Positions 7,316 through 15,619 of a DNA stretch of 30,197 bases are shown piece after piece. The notes below the pieces were generated by a model, which was not told where the DNA came from, did not search any database, and saw only the letters and a program-made list of their open reading frames with translations. Source of the stretch: PR03 sp031362725. GTDB taxonomy: Bacteria > Myxococcota_A > UBA9160 > PR03. Where the stretch lies: the NCBI GenBank assembly GCA_031362725.1, contig JANLTC010000055.1:1-30197 (forward strand), given 5' to 3'. Position 1 is the stretch's first letter, and every line of letters starts with the position of its first letter. The translations under genes were made by a program, and so were the position numbers.

Positions 7316-10300
7316 TCACCGGTAGTCGTGCGACTCGGGCAGCGCGGCCGGAGGCTCTCGCGAATCTGCATCGGCGAGCCCGAGCGCGACGAGTCGCTTC
7401 ACGCGCACATGGAGCACGCCATCCACGTTCTGGAGCGGCCCCGCGATTTCGACGAGCGGCGAGGTGTGGAGCGGAACGCGAAAGCGCCGGAACTGCTGCG
7501 GTGTGAGCACCGCGTTCGAGGTGCCGGTCTCGTCTTCGAGGGTGAGGAAACAGATGCCGTGCGCGGAGCCGGGTCGCTGGCGCACGATCACGTGCCCCGC
7601 GGTGCGCACCCAGCGACCGTTCGGGACGTCGCGCAGCGCGGTCGCGGAGAGCACGCCGCGCAGTGCGAGCCGATCGCGCAGGTGCGCCATCACGTGCGGG
7701 CCCGTCGAGATTCCGCTCGCGCGATAATCGGTGAGGGTCTCTTCGAGTGCGCTCATCTCGGGCAGCGGCGAAGTGGCGGAGGGCGGAGACATGCCCGCGA
7801 ACAGCGAACGCGGATCGCGCTCGAGCGCGGCGACTTGCCAGAGCGCGGCGCGACGCGACGAAGCGTCGGCATCGATCGACGCGAGCGCGCCGAGTTCGGC
7901 GAGCGTCAGCAGCTCTGCCCGCGAAAGCGCGGCGCGCTTGGCGAGGTCGGCGGTGTGCGCGAACGGTCTTTCGTTGCGCGCGGCTTCGATGCGTTGTGCG
8001 CTGTCTTCGCGTAGGCCGTGCACGAAACGCAAACCGAGGCGTACGGAGCACCGCTCTCCGCCTTCGAGGTCACATAGCCACTTCGAGGTGACTATGTCGA
8101 TGGGTTTCACTTCGACACCGTGACGCTGTGCATCCTTGATGAGGCTGGCTGGTGAGTAGAAGCCCATTGGCCAGGCGTTGAGGAGACCTGCCAGGAACGC
8201 GGCGGGGTGGTGGCATTTCAGATAGGAGGAGGCGTAGGCGATCAGCGCGAAGCTGGCGGCGTGGGATTCGGGGAAGCCGTAGAGGGCGAAGCTGGTGATG
8301 CCGCGCACGATGTCGTCCTGGGCGGTTCCGGTGATGCCGCGTTCGCTCATGCCGCGTCGTAGTTTGGTTTCGATCGCCTGCATGCGCTGCTGGGAGCGTT
8401 TGAAGCCCATCGCGCGGCGCAGCTCTTCGGCTTCGCCGCCGGTGAAGCCGGCGGCGGTCATCGCGAGGCGCAGCAGTTGTTCCTGGAAGAGCGGAACGCC
8501 GAGGGTGCGACGCAGGATCGGTTCGAGCGATGGGTGCGGGTACTCGACGGGCTCGCGACCGGCGCGACGGTTCAGGTAGGGGTGCACCATCTTTCCGACG
8601 ATCGGGCCGGGGCGGATGATCGCGACTTCCACCACCAGGTCGTAGAAGTTCTTCGGCTTCATGCGCGGCAGCGTCGCCATCTGTGCGCGACTCTCGATCT
8701 GGAAGGTGCCCATCGTGTCTGCGCGCTGGATCATTGCGTAGGTGGCGGGATCGTCGGCGGGAAGTTTCGCGAGGTCGACCGCGATGCCTTCGTGTTCGCG
8801 TGCGAGCCGGATGGTGTGTTCGAGCGCGTTCAGCATGCCGAGGCCGAGCAGGTCGATCTTGATGATGCCGAGGTCGGCGCAGTCGTCCTTGTCCCACTGC
8901 ACGACGCGGCGACCGGGCATCGACGCGGGTTCGATCGGCACGACTTCGTCGAGGCGCCCCGCGGCGATCACGATGCCGCCCGAGTGTTGGCCGAGATGAC
9001 GCGGCAGGCCGCGCACGCGATCCACGAGACCGAGCAGACGGCGGATGCGCGGAGCGTCTGGATCGACGCCGCCCTGGCGCAGCAAAGCGGCGGTCTCGTC
9101 CGCGCCTTCGCGGTGTTCGAGCGTGGTGAGCACCTTCGCGAGTTTGTCGATCGCATCGGGCGCGAGGCCGAGCACCTTGCCCATTTCGCGAACGGCGAGT
9201 CGCGTGCGGTAGGTGATGACGTTGGCGGTCATCGCGGCGCCGCGTCGTCCATAGCGGTTGAAGACGTACTGGATGACGGATTCGCGCTGGTCGCCCGACG
9301 GCAGGTCGATGTCGATGTCGGGCCATTCGCCGCGTTCTTCGGACAGGAATCGTTCGAAGAGCAGCTCCATGCCGACCGGGTCGACGGCGGTGATGCCGAG
9401 CGCGTAGCAGACGGCGCTGTTGGCGGCCGAGCCGCGGCCTTGCGCGAGCATGCGACGCTCGCGGGCATGGCGAGCGATGTCCCAGACGATCAGGAAGTAG
9501 CCGGGGAGGTCGAGTTTCTCGATCACGCGCAGTTCGTGCTCGATCTGGCTGCGTGCGCGTTCGGGAAGCGGATGGCCGTAGCGCAAGCGCGCACCATCGA
9601 GAGTGAGGCGCCGCAATAGCGACGCCTGCGACTCGCCGTTTGGTGTCGGGAAGGTGGGGAAGCGATAGCCGAGATCGCCCATCCGGAACGCGCAGCGATC
9701 GGCGACCTCTCGCGTCGCAGCGAGCCATGCGGGGCGATCGGCGAAGCGGCGCGTCCATTCCGCCTGCGCGAGCAGATGGCGCTCGGCGTTCGGGGCGAGG
9801 CGACGGCCCGCGGTGTCGAGCGTCACGTGGTGGCGCAGGCAGGTGAGGGCGTCGAAGAGCGGGCGATCGGATTGGCGCGCGTGACGCACGTCATTGGTTG
9901 CGACGATGGGGACGCGATGCGCTTCGGCGACGGCCGCCGCCCAGCGCGCATCGCCTTCGGCGCGCCGGTCGAGATGGCGTGAGATGTCCACCCACACCCG
10001 CCCCGGTCCGAATACGCTCCGGGTCCGGTCGAGCGCCGCGGCGGAGAGCGAGCCGTCGCCGCGCACGAGCGCGACGAGATCGCCCGCGTGTTCCGCGACT
10101 TCGTCCCAGCTCGCCGCGGCGTCCTTCTTGCCACCCCGCTCGTGCGCCACAGTCAGCAGTCGCGAGAGGTTCCGATAGCCGCGCTGCGACTCGACCAACA
10201 GCAGCAGCTCAGGCCCGTCCTCGAGCGCGATTCTGGCTCCGACGATTGCCTCGATGCCCGCCGCCTTCGCCGCCTGGTGAAAACGCGGGATCCCGTAGAA

Positions 10301-10462
10301 ACCTCCGCGATCCGCGAGCGCGACGGCGCCGTAGCCCAGCTCGGCGGCGCGCTCGGCGAGATCCTCGGGGTTGCTGGCACCCTCGAGAAACGAAAAGGCG
10401 CTCGCGCAGCGCAGTTCGACGACATCGGGGGGGCGGGGCACGCACCAACTTTCGTCGTACAT
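7316..10462 (-). CDS. dnaE2: Error-prone DNA polymerase III alpha subunit DnaE2 (ImuC)
   Basis: A 1048-residue C-family polymerase, the usual length for DnaE2 and shorter than replicative DnaE (about 1160). The N-terminal PHP domain begins VELRCASAFSFLEGAS, where active PHP domains have more His residues, so proofreading is probably lost. Catalytic acids are intact: D382, D384 and D386 in PDIDIDLPSGDQRE, and D537 in IKIDLLGLGM. Thumb/finger motifs (HLGQHSGGIVIA; FPESHAASFALIAYASSYLK) and a C-terminal OB fold (WVRTAGHVIVRQRPG) follow. It should be the active polymerase of the ImuA-ImuB-DnaE2 mutasome. imuA and imuB are about 9-12 kb away rather than adjacent. The minus-strand ATG has AAAGGCGA just before it. 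Confidence 0.95.
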   Translation of the reverse strand: MYDESWCVPRPPDVVELRCASAFSFLEGASNPEDLAERAAELGYGAVALADRGGFYGIPRFHQAAKAAGIEAIVGARIALEDGPELLLLVESQRGYRNLSRLLTVAHERGGKKDAAASWDEVAEHAGDLVALVRGDGSLSAAALDRTRSVFGPGRVWVDISRHLDRRAEGDARWAAAVAEAHRVPIVATNDVRHARQSDRPLFDALTCLRHHVTLDTAGRRLAPNAERHLLAQAEWTRRFADRPAWLAATREVADRCAFRMGDLGYRFPTFPTPNGESQASLLRRLTLDGARLRYGHPLPERARSQIEHELRVIEKLDLPGYFLIVWDIARHARERRMLAQGRGSAANSAVCYALGITAVDPVGMELLFERFLSEERGEWPDIDIDLPSGDQRESVIQYVFNRYGRRGAAMTANVITYRTRLAVREMGKVLGLAPDAIDKLAKVLTTLEHREGADETAALLRQGGVDPDAPRIRRLLGLVDRVRGLPRHLGQHSGGIVIAAGRLDEVVPIEPASMPGRRVVQWDKDDCADLGIIKIDLLGLGMLNALEHTIRLAREHEGIAVDLAKLPADDPATYAMIQRADTMGTFQIESRAQMATLPRMKPKNFYDLVVEVAIIRPGPIVGKMVHPYLNRRAGREPVEYPHPSLEPILRRTLGVPLFQEQLLRLAMTAAGFTGGEAEELRRAMGFKRSQQRMQAIETKLRRGMSERGITGTAQDDIVRGITSFALYGFPESHAASFALIAYASSYLKCHHPAAFLAGLLNAWPMGFYSPASLIKDAQRHGVEVKPIDIVTSKWLCDLEGGERCSVRLGLRFVHGLREDSAQRIEAARNERPFAHTADLAKRAALSRAELLTLAELGALASIDADASSRRAALWQVAALERDPRSLFAGMSPPSATSPLPEMSALEETLTDYRASGISTGPHVMAHLRDRLALRGVLSATALRDVPNGRWVRTAGHVIVRQRPGSAHGICFLTLEDETGTSNAVLTPQQFRRFRVPLHTSPLVEIAGPLQNVDGVLHVRVKRLVALGLADADSREPPAALPESHDYR

Positions 10463-10479
10463 TCGCCTTTAGTCAACGA

Positions 10480-10584
10480 GCCCGGATGGTCCCCGAAGGG
10501 ACGCCGGGCGTCAGGTTATTTTTTGTCAGGTTATTGGCTCTCGGTTCCTCGAATAACCTGACAAGAAACAACCTGACGCCCGGC
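10480..10584. repeat. Long near-perfect inverted repeat (REP/MITE-like candidate)
   Basis: Two 33-nt arms (10503-10535 and 10552-10584) pair with 31 of 33 matches around a 16-nt loop; the two mismatches are A10518-C10569 and T10522-G10565. Each arm contains two copies of GTCAGGTT 15 nt apart, so the structure looks built from repeated units. On its left, 10480-10509 can form an alternative hairpin (GCCCGG/CCGGGC and GTCCC/GGGAC around CGAA) that shares bases with the left arm, so the two folds compete. It fills most of the gap between the divergent dnaE2 and FAD oxidoreductase genes. It could be a mobile palindromic element, a bidirectional transcription barrier or a cruciform. No second copy is seen in the window. 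Confidence 0.85.
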
Positions 10585-10591
10585 ACCTCTC

Positions 10592-10597
10592 TAAGAT
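10592..10597 (+). promoter_or_regulatory. -10-like TAAGAT, leaderless arrangement
   Basis: TAAGAT lies 6 nt before the ATG of the FAD oxidoreductase (10604), with no ribosome site between. It sits 7 nt outside the right arm of the long inverted repeat, so any -35 region would lie within that arm. Confidence 0.45.
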
Positions 10598-10603
10598 GCG
10601 CGG

Positions 10604-11953
10604 ATGGCGTCGATTGCGGTCGTGGGAGGGGGTGTTGCGGGGCTGACCTGCGCGTGGCGGCTGCGACGGGCCGGGCACGAAGTCGTGGTGCTCGAGCGCG
10701 AGACCGTCGCGGGGGGGCGCATGCGCAGCGAGCGCATCGCGACGACGCGGGGCGACTTCGTCGTGGATCGCGGCGCGCAGTTCGTCGCGAGCGGCTATCG
10801 CAACCTGCAGCGCGTCGTCGATGCGCTCGGACTGCGATCGCGGCTGCACCCCGTCGCGAAGACCAGCAACGCAATCCTGCGTGACGGGAAGCTGCACCCG
10901 GGCGACTACGGCTCGCTCGCGTCGTTCGCGCGTTCGCGACTGCTCTCCACCGGCGCGAAGCTGCGGCTGCCGCGGCTGCTGCTGGAGATCGTGCGGCATC
11001 GTCGCAGCCTCGATCCGTATCGCCCCGAGCGCGCCGCGGCGATCGACCGCGAGGATCTGGCACGCGGGCTCGCGCGCATCGTAGGCGAAGAGGCGGCCGA
11101 GTATCTGCTCGTGCCGGCGTTCTCGTCGACGTTCGACGCCGATCCCGACGACTTGTCGAGCGCCTTCGCGCTGCTCAGTGCGCGCTTCGTAGTGTCGGGT
11201 TTTCGCTTGCAGGCCTTCGACGGTGGCATCGGGCTGCTGACGCAGACGCTTGCGGAACAGGTGCCCGTGCGCACCGGCTGTGAAGCGACCGCGATCGAGA
11301 GCAGCGCGGACGGTGCGCGCATCACGATCCGGTCCCGTGGGCCGGGAGGAAGCGGCGACCGCGAGGAGCGCCTGGTCGCCGATGCGGTCGTCGTCGCGCT
11401 GCCGGGGTCGCTGGTCGGGGGCATCGTCACGTCGCTCACGCCCGAGGAGAAGTCGTTCTTTGCGCGCGTGCGCTACGTGCGTGGGATGGTTTGCTTCCTG
11501 ATGACCGACCGCGCGCCAGAGACGCTGCCGTGGTATGGCGTCGCTTTTCCGCGTCGTGAAGACGTCGGTCTCTATGGGCTCGCGGTCGATCACCACAAGC
11601 CGCGCGTCGCGCCAGCGGGCGCCGGACTGCTGAACGCTGCGCTCACCGCGAGCGCGGCCGAGCGCCTGCAGGGCGCTCCCGATGCCGCCGTGGTCGCGCA
11701 TGTGGTCGAGGCGCTGGCGCGCACGCCAATCGGCCGCCTCGATCCGATCGCGACGGCGGTGCATCGCTGGGATCCCATGCTCCCACTCTTCTATGCCGGC
11801 TACCTGCCACAGCTCGCCGCATTCCACGCGCGACGCGAGCGCTCGTCGCGACTCGCCTTCGCGGGCGACTACCTGATCGGGCCCTACACCGAAATGGCGC
11901 TCACCAGCGGCATGCGCGCCGCGACCGAGATCGCGCGCGCCGTTTCCGGCTGA
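10604..11953 (+). CDS. FAD-dependent oxidoreductase, protoporphyrinogen oxidase/amine oxidase-like
   Basis: A 449-residue flavoprotein. The N-terminal dinucleotide fold is clear: G8-x-G10-x2-G13 in VVGGGVAGLTCAW, E31 at the end of strand 2, then the GG-R motif AGGRMRSER typical of the amine oxidase / HemY / phytoene desaturase group. A central substrate domain follows and the C-terminal FAD-closing segment reads FAGDYLIGPYTEMALTSGMRAA at about residues 420-442. It is probably soluble or membrane-associated. The exact reaction (porphyrinogen, amine, carotenoid or another hydrophobic substrate) cannot be decided and no haem or carotenoid genes are nearby. It starts just outside the long inverted repeat, divergent from dnaE2, with a likely leaderless promoter. 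Confidence 0.83.
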   Translation: MASIAVVGGGVAGLTCAWRLRRAGHEVVVLERETVAGGRMRSERIATTRGDFVVDRGAQFVASGYRNLQRVVDALGLRSRLHPVAKTSNAILRDGKLHPGDYGSLASFARSRLLSTGAKLRLPRLLLEIVRHRRSLDPYRPERAAAIDREDLARGLARIVGEEAAEYLLVPAFSSTFDADPDDLSSAFALLSARFVVSGFRLQAFDGGIGLLTQTLAEQVPVRTGCEATAIESSADGARITIRSRGPGGSGDREERLVADAVVVALPGSLVGGIVTSLTPEEKSFFARVRYVRGMVCFLMTDRAPETLPWYGVAFPRREDVGLYGLAVDHHKPRVAPAGAGLLNAALTASAAERLQGAPDAAVVAHVVEALARTPIGRLDPIATAVHRWDPMLPLFYAGYLPQLAAFHARRERSSRLAFAGDYLIGPYTEMALTSGMRAATEIARAVSG

Positions 11954-11971
11954 TCTCCTCCCGCCGCGCCG

Positions 11972-11993
11972 TCCGGTCAGGTTCCGTACCGGA
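11972..11993 (+). other. Short hairpin between oxidoreductase and membrane protein genes
   Basis: TCCGGT (11972-11977) and ACCGGA (11988-11993) form a 6-bp stem with a 10-nt loop, 18 nt after the stop of the FAD oxidoreductase. It could be a weak terminator or attenuator. There is no U tract, and short GC-rich hairpins are frequent in this composition. Confidence 0.3.
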
Positions 11994-12035
11994 TTGGCCG
12001 ATGAAGCTCGCCGCATCGTTGCAAATGGGGGCGTC

Positions 12036-12776
12036 GTGCAGCTTCTCGCGCTTCCGGGCTTCCTGGCCTTCTTCTTCGTCTCGCTGTGGGTCGGCGTGCG
12101 ACTGCTCGCGCAGTGGGGGCGCACCCGTCAGCTGCCGGAGCTGCTGCTCGGCCTCGGCGTGCTCGGCATCGGCCCCGTTGGTTTCGGGCTGATCCTGCTG
12201 GCCGCGGCGGCCGGCGCGAACGACCCGCAGGCGCCGTCGCTGCTCGCGGGACTCTCGGCGATCGCGGTCGGCGGCGGCGCGGCTGCGAAGGCGATCTTCA
12301 ACTGGAAGATCTACCACCCGCGCTCTCGATTGGTCGCTGCCGTCGCGCTCGGCTCGATCGTCGGACTCGTCGTCGCGATCGCCGGCGACGCGCGGACCAC
12401 GGGCTTCGCACCGTCGGCTTGGATGCAGCCTGGCTGGATCCTCGTGCGCCAGGGCATCCAGATCGCCATCTTGCTGTGGGGTTCCGGCGAAGCGCTGCGC
12501 TGGTGGCTCCGGATGCGGCGGCGGCTCCGACTCGGCATCGCCGACCCGCTCGTCGCAAGTCGCTTCCTGCTGTGGGCGATCGGCGCGGGCATGGCCGGAA
12601 CTGGGTCGCTCGTCGGGATGATCGTGGGTCTCGCCTATGGCCAGCCGATGAACGAGCTACCGCTCCTGACGCTGGTGCTCTCGCTCTTTGGATTGGTATC
12701 GGCGATCGCGATCTGGCTCGCCTTCGCAGCGCCCGAGTGGTGGAAGTTCTGGGTGCGGAATCTGGCCCGGGACTGA
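12036..12776 (+). CDS. Seven-helix integral membrane protein, function unknown
   Basis: A 246-residue protein with about seven hydrophobic helices covering nearly all of it (for example ALPGFLAFFFVSLWVGVRLL, GLGVLGIGPVGFGLILLAAA, LPLLTLVLSLFGLVSAIAIWLAF). The first loop carries RTRQLPELLLG and the end is APEWWKFWV. I do not recognise a named family; no catalytic motif is visible. GTG 12036 was chosen because it has GGGGG a few bases upstream (12027-12031) and starts directly at the first helix. A TTG at 11994 would add 14 residues with no clear ribosome site and would abut the hairpin. It follows the FAD oxidoreductase on the same strand and is convergent with pepF. Confidence 0.75.
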   Translation: MQLLALPGFLAFFFVSLWVGVRLLAQWGRTRQLPELLLGLGVLGIGPVGFGLILLAAAAGANDPQAPSLLAGLSAIAVGGGAAAKAIFNWKIYHPRSRLVAAVALGSIVGLVVAIAGDARTTGFAPSAWMQPGWILVRQGIQIAILLWGSGEALRWWLRMRRRLRLGIADPLVASRFLLWAIGAGMAGTGSLVGMIVGLAYGQPMNELPLLTLVLSLFGLVSAIAIWLAFAAPEWWKFWVRNLARD

Positions 12777-12835
12777 TGATTCCGCGCCGCGGCCGGAAGG
12801 CTGCGCGCCAACACACGTCAAGGGGCGCAGTCCCG
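12768..12835. terminator. Possible bidirectional terminator between convergent genes
   Basis: CGGGACTG (12768-12775, overlapping the membrane-protein stop) and CAGTCCCG (12828-12835) form an 8-bp perfect inverted pair. A competing inner pair, CTGCGC (12801-12806) with GCGCAG (12825-12830), gives a smaller hairpin. The convergent position between two gene ends suits a terminator, but there is no U tract and the spacers are long. Confidence 0.3.
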
Positions 12836-12846
12836 GACTCGGCGCG

Positions 12847-14694
12847 CTATTGCGGAAGCTTCCCGCACTGCACCGCCAGCGACTCGGCTTCGGCCACCAT
12901 CTTCTCGAGCAGCACGAGGCCGCGATCCCAGAATCCCGGGTCGCCGATGTCGAGGCCGGTGTGCGCAACGACTTCGCGCGGCGACTTTGCACCGCCCGCT
13001 TCGAGCATCGCGAGGTAGCGCGGCACGAACGCGGCGCCTTCTTCGTCGTAGCGCTGCACCAGCGCCAGCACCAGCAACTCGCCGAATGCGTACGCGTAGC
13101 AGTAGAACGGACTGTGCACGAAATGCGGGATGTAGAGCCACCACCAGGCGTAGTCGTCGCGCAACCGGACGGCGTCGCCGAACATCGGACGATTCGCCTC
13201 CATCCACAGCTCGTTCACGCGCGGGATGGGCAGCTCGCCCTCTGCGCGCCGCGCGGCGTGCAGCTTCTCCTCGAAGCGCGTCATCACGATCTGACGGAAC
13301 ACCGTCGCGAACGCGTCCTCGAGCTTGCCGCAGAGCAGGCCCAGCCGGACGGCGGGATCGGGTTCGTCGCGCAACAGGCGCCGGAACGTCAGCATTTCGC
13401 CGAAGACGCTCGCGGTCTCGGCGGTCGTGAGCGGCGTGTCCATCTCGAAGAGGCCGCGCGGGCGCGAGAGATATTGATGCACGCCATGGCCCAGCTCGTG
13501 GGCCAGCGTCATCACGTCGCGCAGCGTTCCCGTGTAGTTGAGCAGCACGTAGGGGTGCGCGCTCGGAATCGTCGACGCGGAGAACGCGCCGCCGCGCTTG
13601 CCGGTGCGCAGCTCGGCGTCGATCCAGCGGCGTTCGAAGAAGTGTCCGGCGATCTCAGCGAGGCGCGGCGAGAAGTCGCCGTACGCTTCGAGCACCAGGT
13701 CGCGCGCGGCGTCGAAGGATCGTTGGCCTTCGGCAGCGAGAACCGGCGCGTAGCGGTCGTAGTCCTCGAGTTGGGCAAGACCGAGCAGCCTCGCCTTCAA
13801 GCGGTAGTAGCGCGCGACCAACGCACCGCGTCGCTCGCACGCCGTCATCAGCGCCTGCACCGTCTCGGCGTCGATCTCGTTGGCGAGATTGCGCTCGTCG
13901 ATCGGTGACGCGTAGTTGCGCAGCCGATCGCGTGTGGCCTTGTCCTGCACCAGCGTGTTGAAGATGAACGCCAGCAGGCGGGCGTTCTCGCGCAGCCCGC
14001 GCGTCAGCGAATCGGCTGCACGGCGGCGCTGCTCGCGGTCGGGCTCGTAGAGCAGCGAGAGAACTTCTTCCTCGCTCTTCTCTTCGATCGTCCCGTCGGA
14101 CCCTTCGAGCTGGAAGCGCATCGAGCCGAGCGTCTCGTCGAAGAGCCGCGAGAATGCGCGCGGTCCCGTGTTGGCGGTTTCCTCGAGCAGCCGTTCCTCG
14201 GGCTCCGAGAGCACATGGGGTCGCTGCTTCCGCATCTGTTCGAGCAGATGGCGGCGGCGCGAAAGGGCGGGCGCGGCGAGCAGCGCGACGGCGCGTGCGT
14301 CGCTCGTCGCGACCCACTCGAGCTCGAAGAAGATCACCGCATTGCGGATCTCGGTGCTGCGCTCCTGGACGCGTTGCAGCAATGCACCATTCCGGGGCGC
14401 AGCGGTGTCGGCCGCGAACAGCAGCTGCGCGAACGCAGCCGCTCGATACGCCGGTTCCTCGAACGCCTCTAGCTCGTCGAGCGCCGCCGCGAGTTCCGCC
14501 GCATCGAGTGTGGCGACGCGGCCGCGGTGTCGCTCCGCAAAGCGCTGCGCGGCGGCGAGTGCGCCCGCGAGATCGGACTCGAGCTGCGGGTCGTCCGCGC
14601 TGGCGTAGAGATCAGCGAGATCCCAGGTGACGCCGGCCGCCGGTCCATTGTTGCTCGCTAGAGGCGGGGTCGCTTCGGGTTCTGCTTCGCTCAT
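12847..14694 (-). CDS. pepF: Oligoendopeptidase F, M3 zinc metallopeptidase
   Basis: A 615-residue cytoplasmic peptidase. The zinc motif is H399-E400-L-G-H403 in TLAHELGHGVHQYLS, and the third ligand is E426 in TTAETASVFGEML. Further M3 signatures are the strand IPSAHPYVLLNYTGT just before the motif and the substrate-binding C-terminal segment IPHFVHSPFYCYAYAFGELL. PepF enzymes cut short peptides, about 5-20 residues, and serve in peptide recycling and sometimes signal-peptide clearance. The ATG at 14694 has a TATCGT box 7 nt upstream and no ribosome site, suggesting a leaderless message; a further in-frame start upstream (14757) would run through the divergent gene's start. It is divergent from the alpha/beta hydrolase with a 37-nt gap. 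Confidence 0.93.
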   Translation of the reverse strand: MSEAEPEATPPLASNNGPAAGVTWDLADLYASADDPQLESDLAGALAAAQRFAERHRGRVATLDAAELAAALDELEAFEEPAYRAAAFAQLLFAADTAAPRNGALLQRVQERSTEIRNAVIFFELEWVATSDARAVALLAAPALSRRRHLLEQMRKQRPHVLSEPEERLLEETANTGPRAFSRLFDETLGSMRFQLEGSDGTIEEKSEEEVLSLLYEPDREQRRRAADSLTRGLRENARLLAFIFNTLVQDKATRDRLRNYASPIDERNLANEIDAETVQALMTACERRGALVARYYRLKARLLGLAQLEDYDRYAPVLAAEGQRSFDAARDLVLEAYGDFSPRLAEIAGHFFERRWIDAELRTGKRGGAFSASTIPSAHPYVLLNYTGTLRDVMTLAHELGHGVHQYLSRPRGLFEMDTPLTTAETASVFGEMLTFRRLLRDEPDPAVRLGLLCGKLEDAFATVFRQIVMTRFEEKLHAARRAEGELPIPRVNELWMEANRPMFGDAVRLRDDYAWWWLYIPHFVHSPFYCYAYAFGELLVLALVQRYDEEGAAFVPRYLAMLEAGGAKSPREVVAHTGLDIGDPGFWDRGLVLLEKMVAEAESLAVQCGKLPQ

Positions 14695-14701
14695 GGCGCG
14701 C

Positions 14702-14707
14702 ACGATA
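14702..14707 (-). promoter_or_regulatory. -10-like TATCGT of pepF, leaderless arrangement
   Basis: On the minus strand TATCGT lies 7 nt before the pepF ATG (14694). It is 10 nt from the opposite-strand TAGACT box, so the two divergent promoters share a 37-nt gap. Confidence 0.45.
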
Positions 14708-14717
14708 ACGGACTCCG

Positions 14718-14723
14718 TAGACT
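14718..14723 (+). promoter_or_regulatory. -10-like TAGACT of the alpha/beta hydrolase, leaderless arrangement
   Basis: TAGACT lies 8 nt before the ATG at 14732 with no ribosome site. The same hexamer at the same distance precedes gloA (22896-22901). Confidence 0.5.
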
Positions 14724-14731
14724 GCGGCGCG

Positions 14732-15619
14732 ATGGCGAACGAGGCGCACGAACACACGCTTTGCGCGAACCAGTTGCGCTTGCGCGCGCTGCGGTGGGAA
14801 GGGGCAGGGCCGACCGCGCTCTTCGTGCATGCGACGAGCTTTTGCGCCGACGGCTGGCGACCCGTGGTCGCGGAACTGCAGCAAGTCGCGTCGCCTTCGC
14901 CGCGCGCAGTCGCGATCGATCAGCGCGGCCACGGCGGCAGCGACGCGCCCGAGGAACCGGCGGCGTATCAGTGGACGCGCCTCGCGGAGGACATCGATGC
15001 GATCGCCTCCGTGCTGGCGGCCGAGGATCCGCTGCAGTCCGCCGTGATCGGTGTCGGCCACTCGAGCGGCGCGACGTCGCTTCTTGCCGCTGCGGGACGG
15101 CACCCCGAGCGCTTCGCCGCGCTGGTCGCGATCGAGCCGGTGCTGTGGAGCGAGCGGGTGAGCGGTGACGCCCCGTCGTTCGCGGGCGCTTCGCTGCTCG
15201 CGGCGGCCGCGCGTCGTCGCCGCGATCGCTTCGCCTCGCGCGAGGACGCGCGCCTGCGGCTGCGCGCAAAGCCACCGTTCGCGAGCTTCGATCCCGTTGC
15301 GTTCGACGCGGTGCTCCCGGGCATGCTCGCGATCGACGGTGATGGCGTGAAGTTGATCTGCCCGGGCGAGCGCGAAGCGGCTTGCTATGACGGCGCCGCC
15401 GCACTCGAGCTGTGGCCGCTCGCCGCGCAGATCCGCGCCCCGCTACTGCTCGTGCTCGGGGAACGCGGTGCGGTGTCGCCCGCACTGCGCGATCGCCTCA
15501 TCGCGGCGCTGCCATCGGCGCAGGTCGTCACGATTCCGGGCGGATCCCACTTCGTCGCGCTCGAACGCCCACGCGAAGTCGGTGCGGCGATCGGCCGCTT
15601 TCTGGCCGAGCGAAGGTGA
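14732..15619 (+). CDS. Alpha/beta hydrolase
   Basis: A 295-residue alpha/beta-hydrolase fold protein. The oxyanion-hole region is LFVHATSFCADGW, followed by the strand-4 motif AIDQRGHGGSD. The nucleophile elbow is G109-H-S111-S-G113 and the catalytic histidine is H273 in GGSHFVALERP. The usual acidic residue after strand 7 is not Asp: the segment reads VLGERGAVSP, so E244 is the likely acid or it lies elsewhere. No signal peptide. The family covers esterases, haloalkane dehalogenases, epoxide hydrolases and lipases; the substrate is unknown. The stop overlaps the GTG of the next gene (GTGA), so the pair is coupled. Confidence 0.85.
   Translation: MANEAHEHTLCANQLRLRALRWEGAGPTALFVHATSFCADGWRPVVAELQQVASPSPRAVAIDQRGHGGSDAPEEPAAYQWTRLAEDIDAIASVLAAEDPLQSAVIGVGHSSGATSLLAAAGRHPERFAALVAIEPVLWSERVSGDAPSFAGASLLAAAARRRRDRFASREDARLRLRAKPPFASFDPVAFDAVLPGMLAIDGDGVKLICPGEREAACYDGAAALELWPLAAQIRAPLLLVLGERGAVSPALRDRLIAALPSAQVVTIPGGSHFVALERPREVGAAIGRFLAERR

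Noticed and set aside
6144..8051. A 635-codon minus-strand frame across the permease/dnaE2 junction
   Set aside because: It is extremely Arg-rich, has no domain, and conflicts with two well-supported genes in another frame of the same strand.
10460..10480. TTGACT before dnaE2 as a leaderless -10 or a -35 box
   Set aside because: It lacks the A of TANNNT and is too near the start for a -35; an AAAGG ribosome-site-like sequence is also present, so I left the promoter uncalled.
11972..11987. A GTCAGGTT word near 11977, as a possible second copy of the 10503-10584 repeat
   Set aside because: Only the 7-8-base core is shared, with no matching arm around it.
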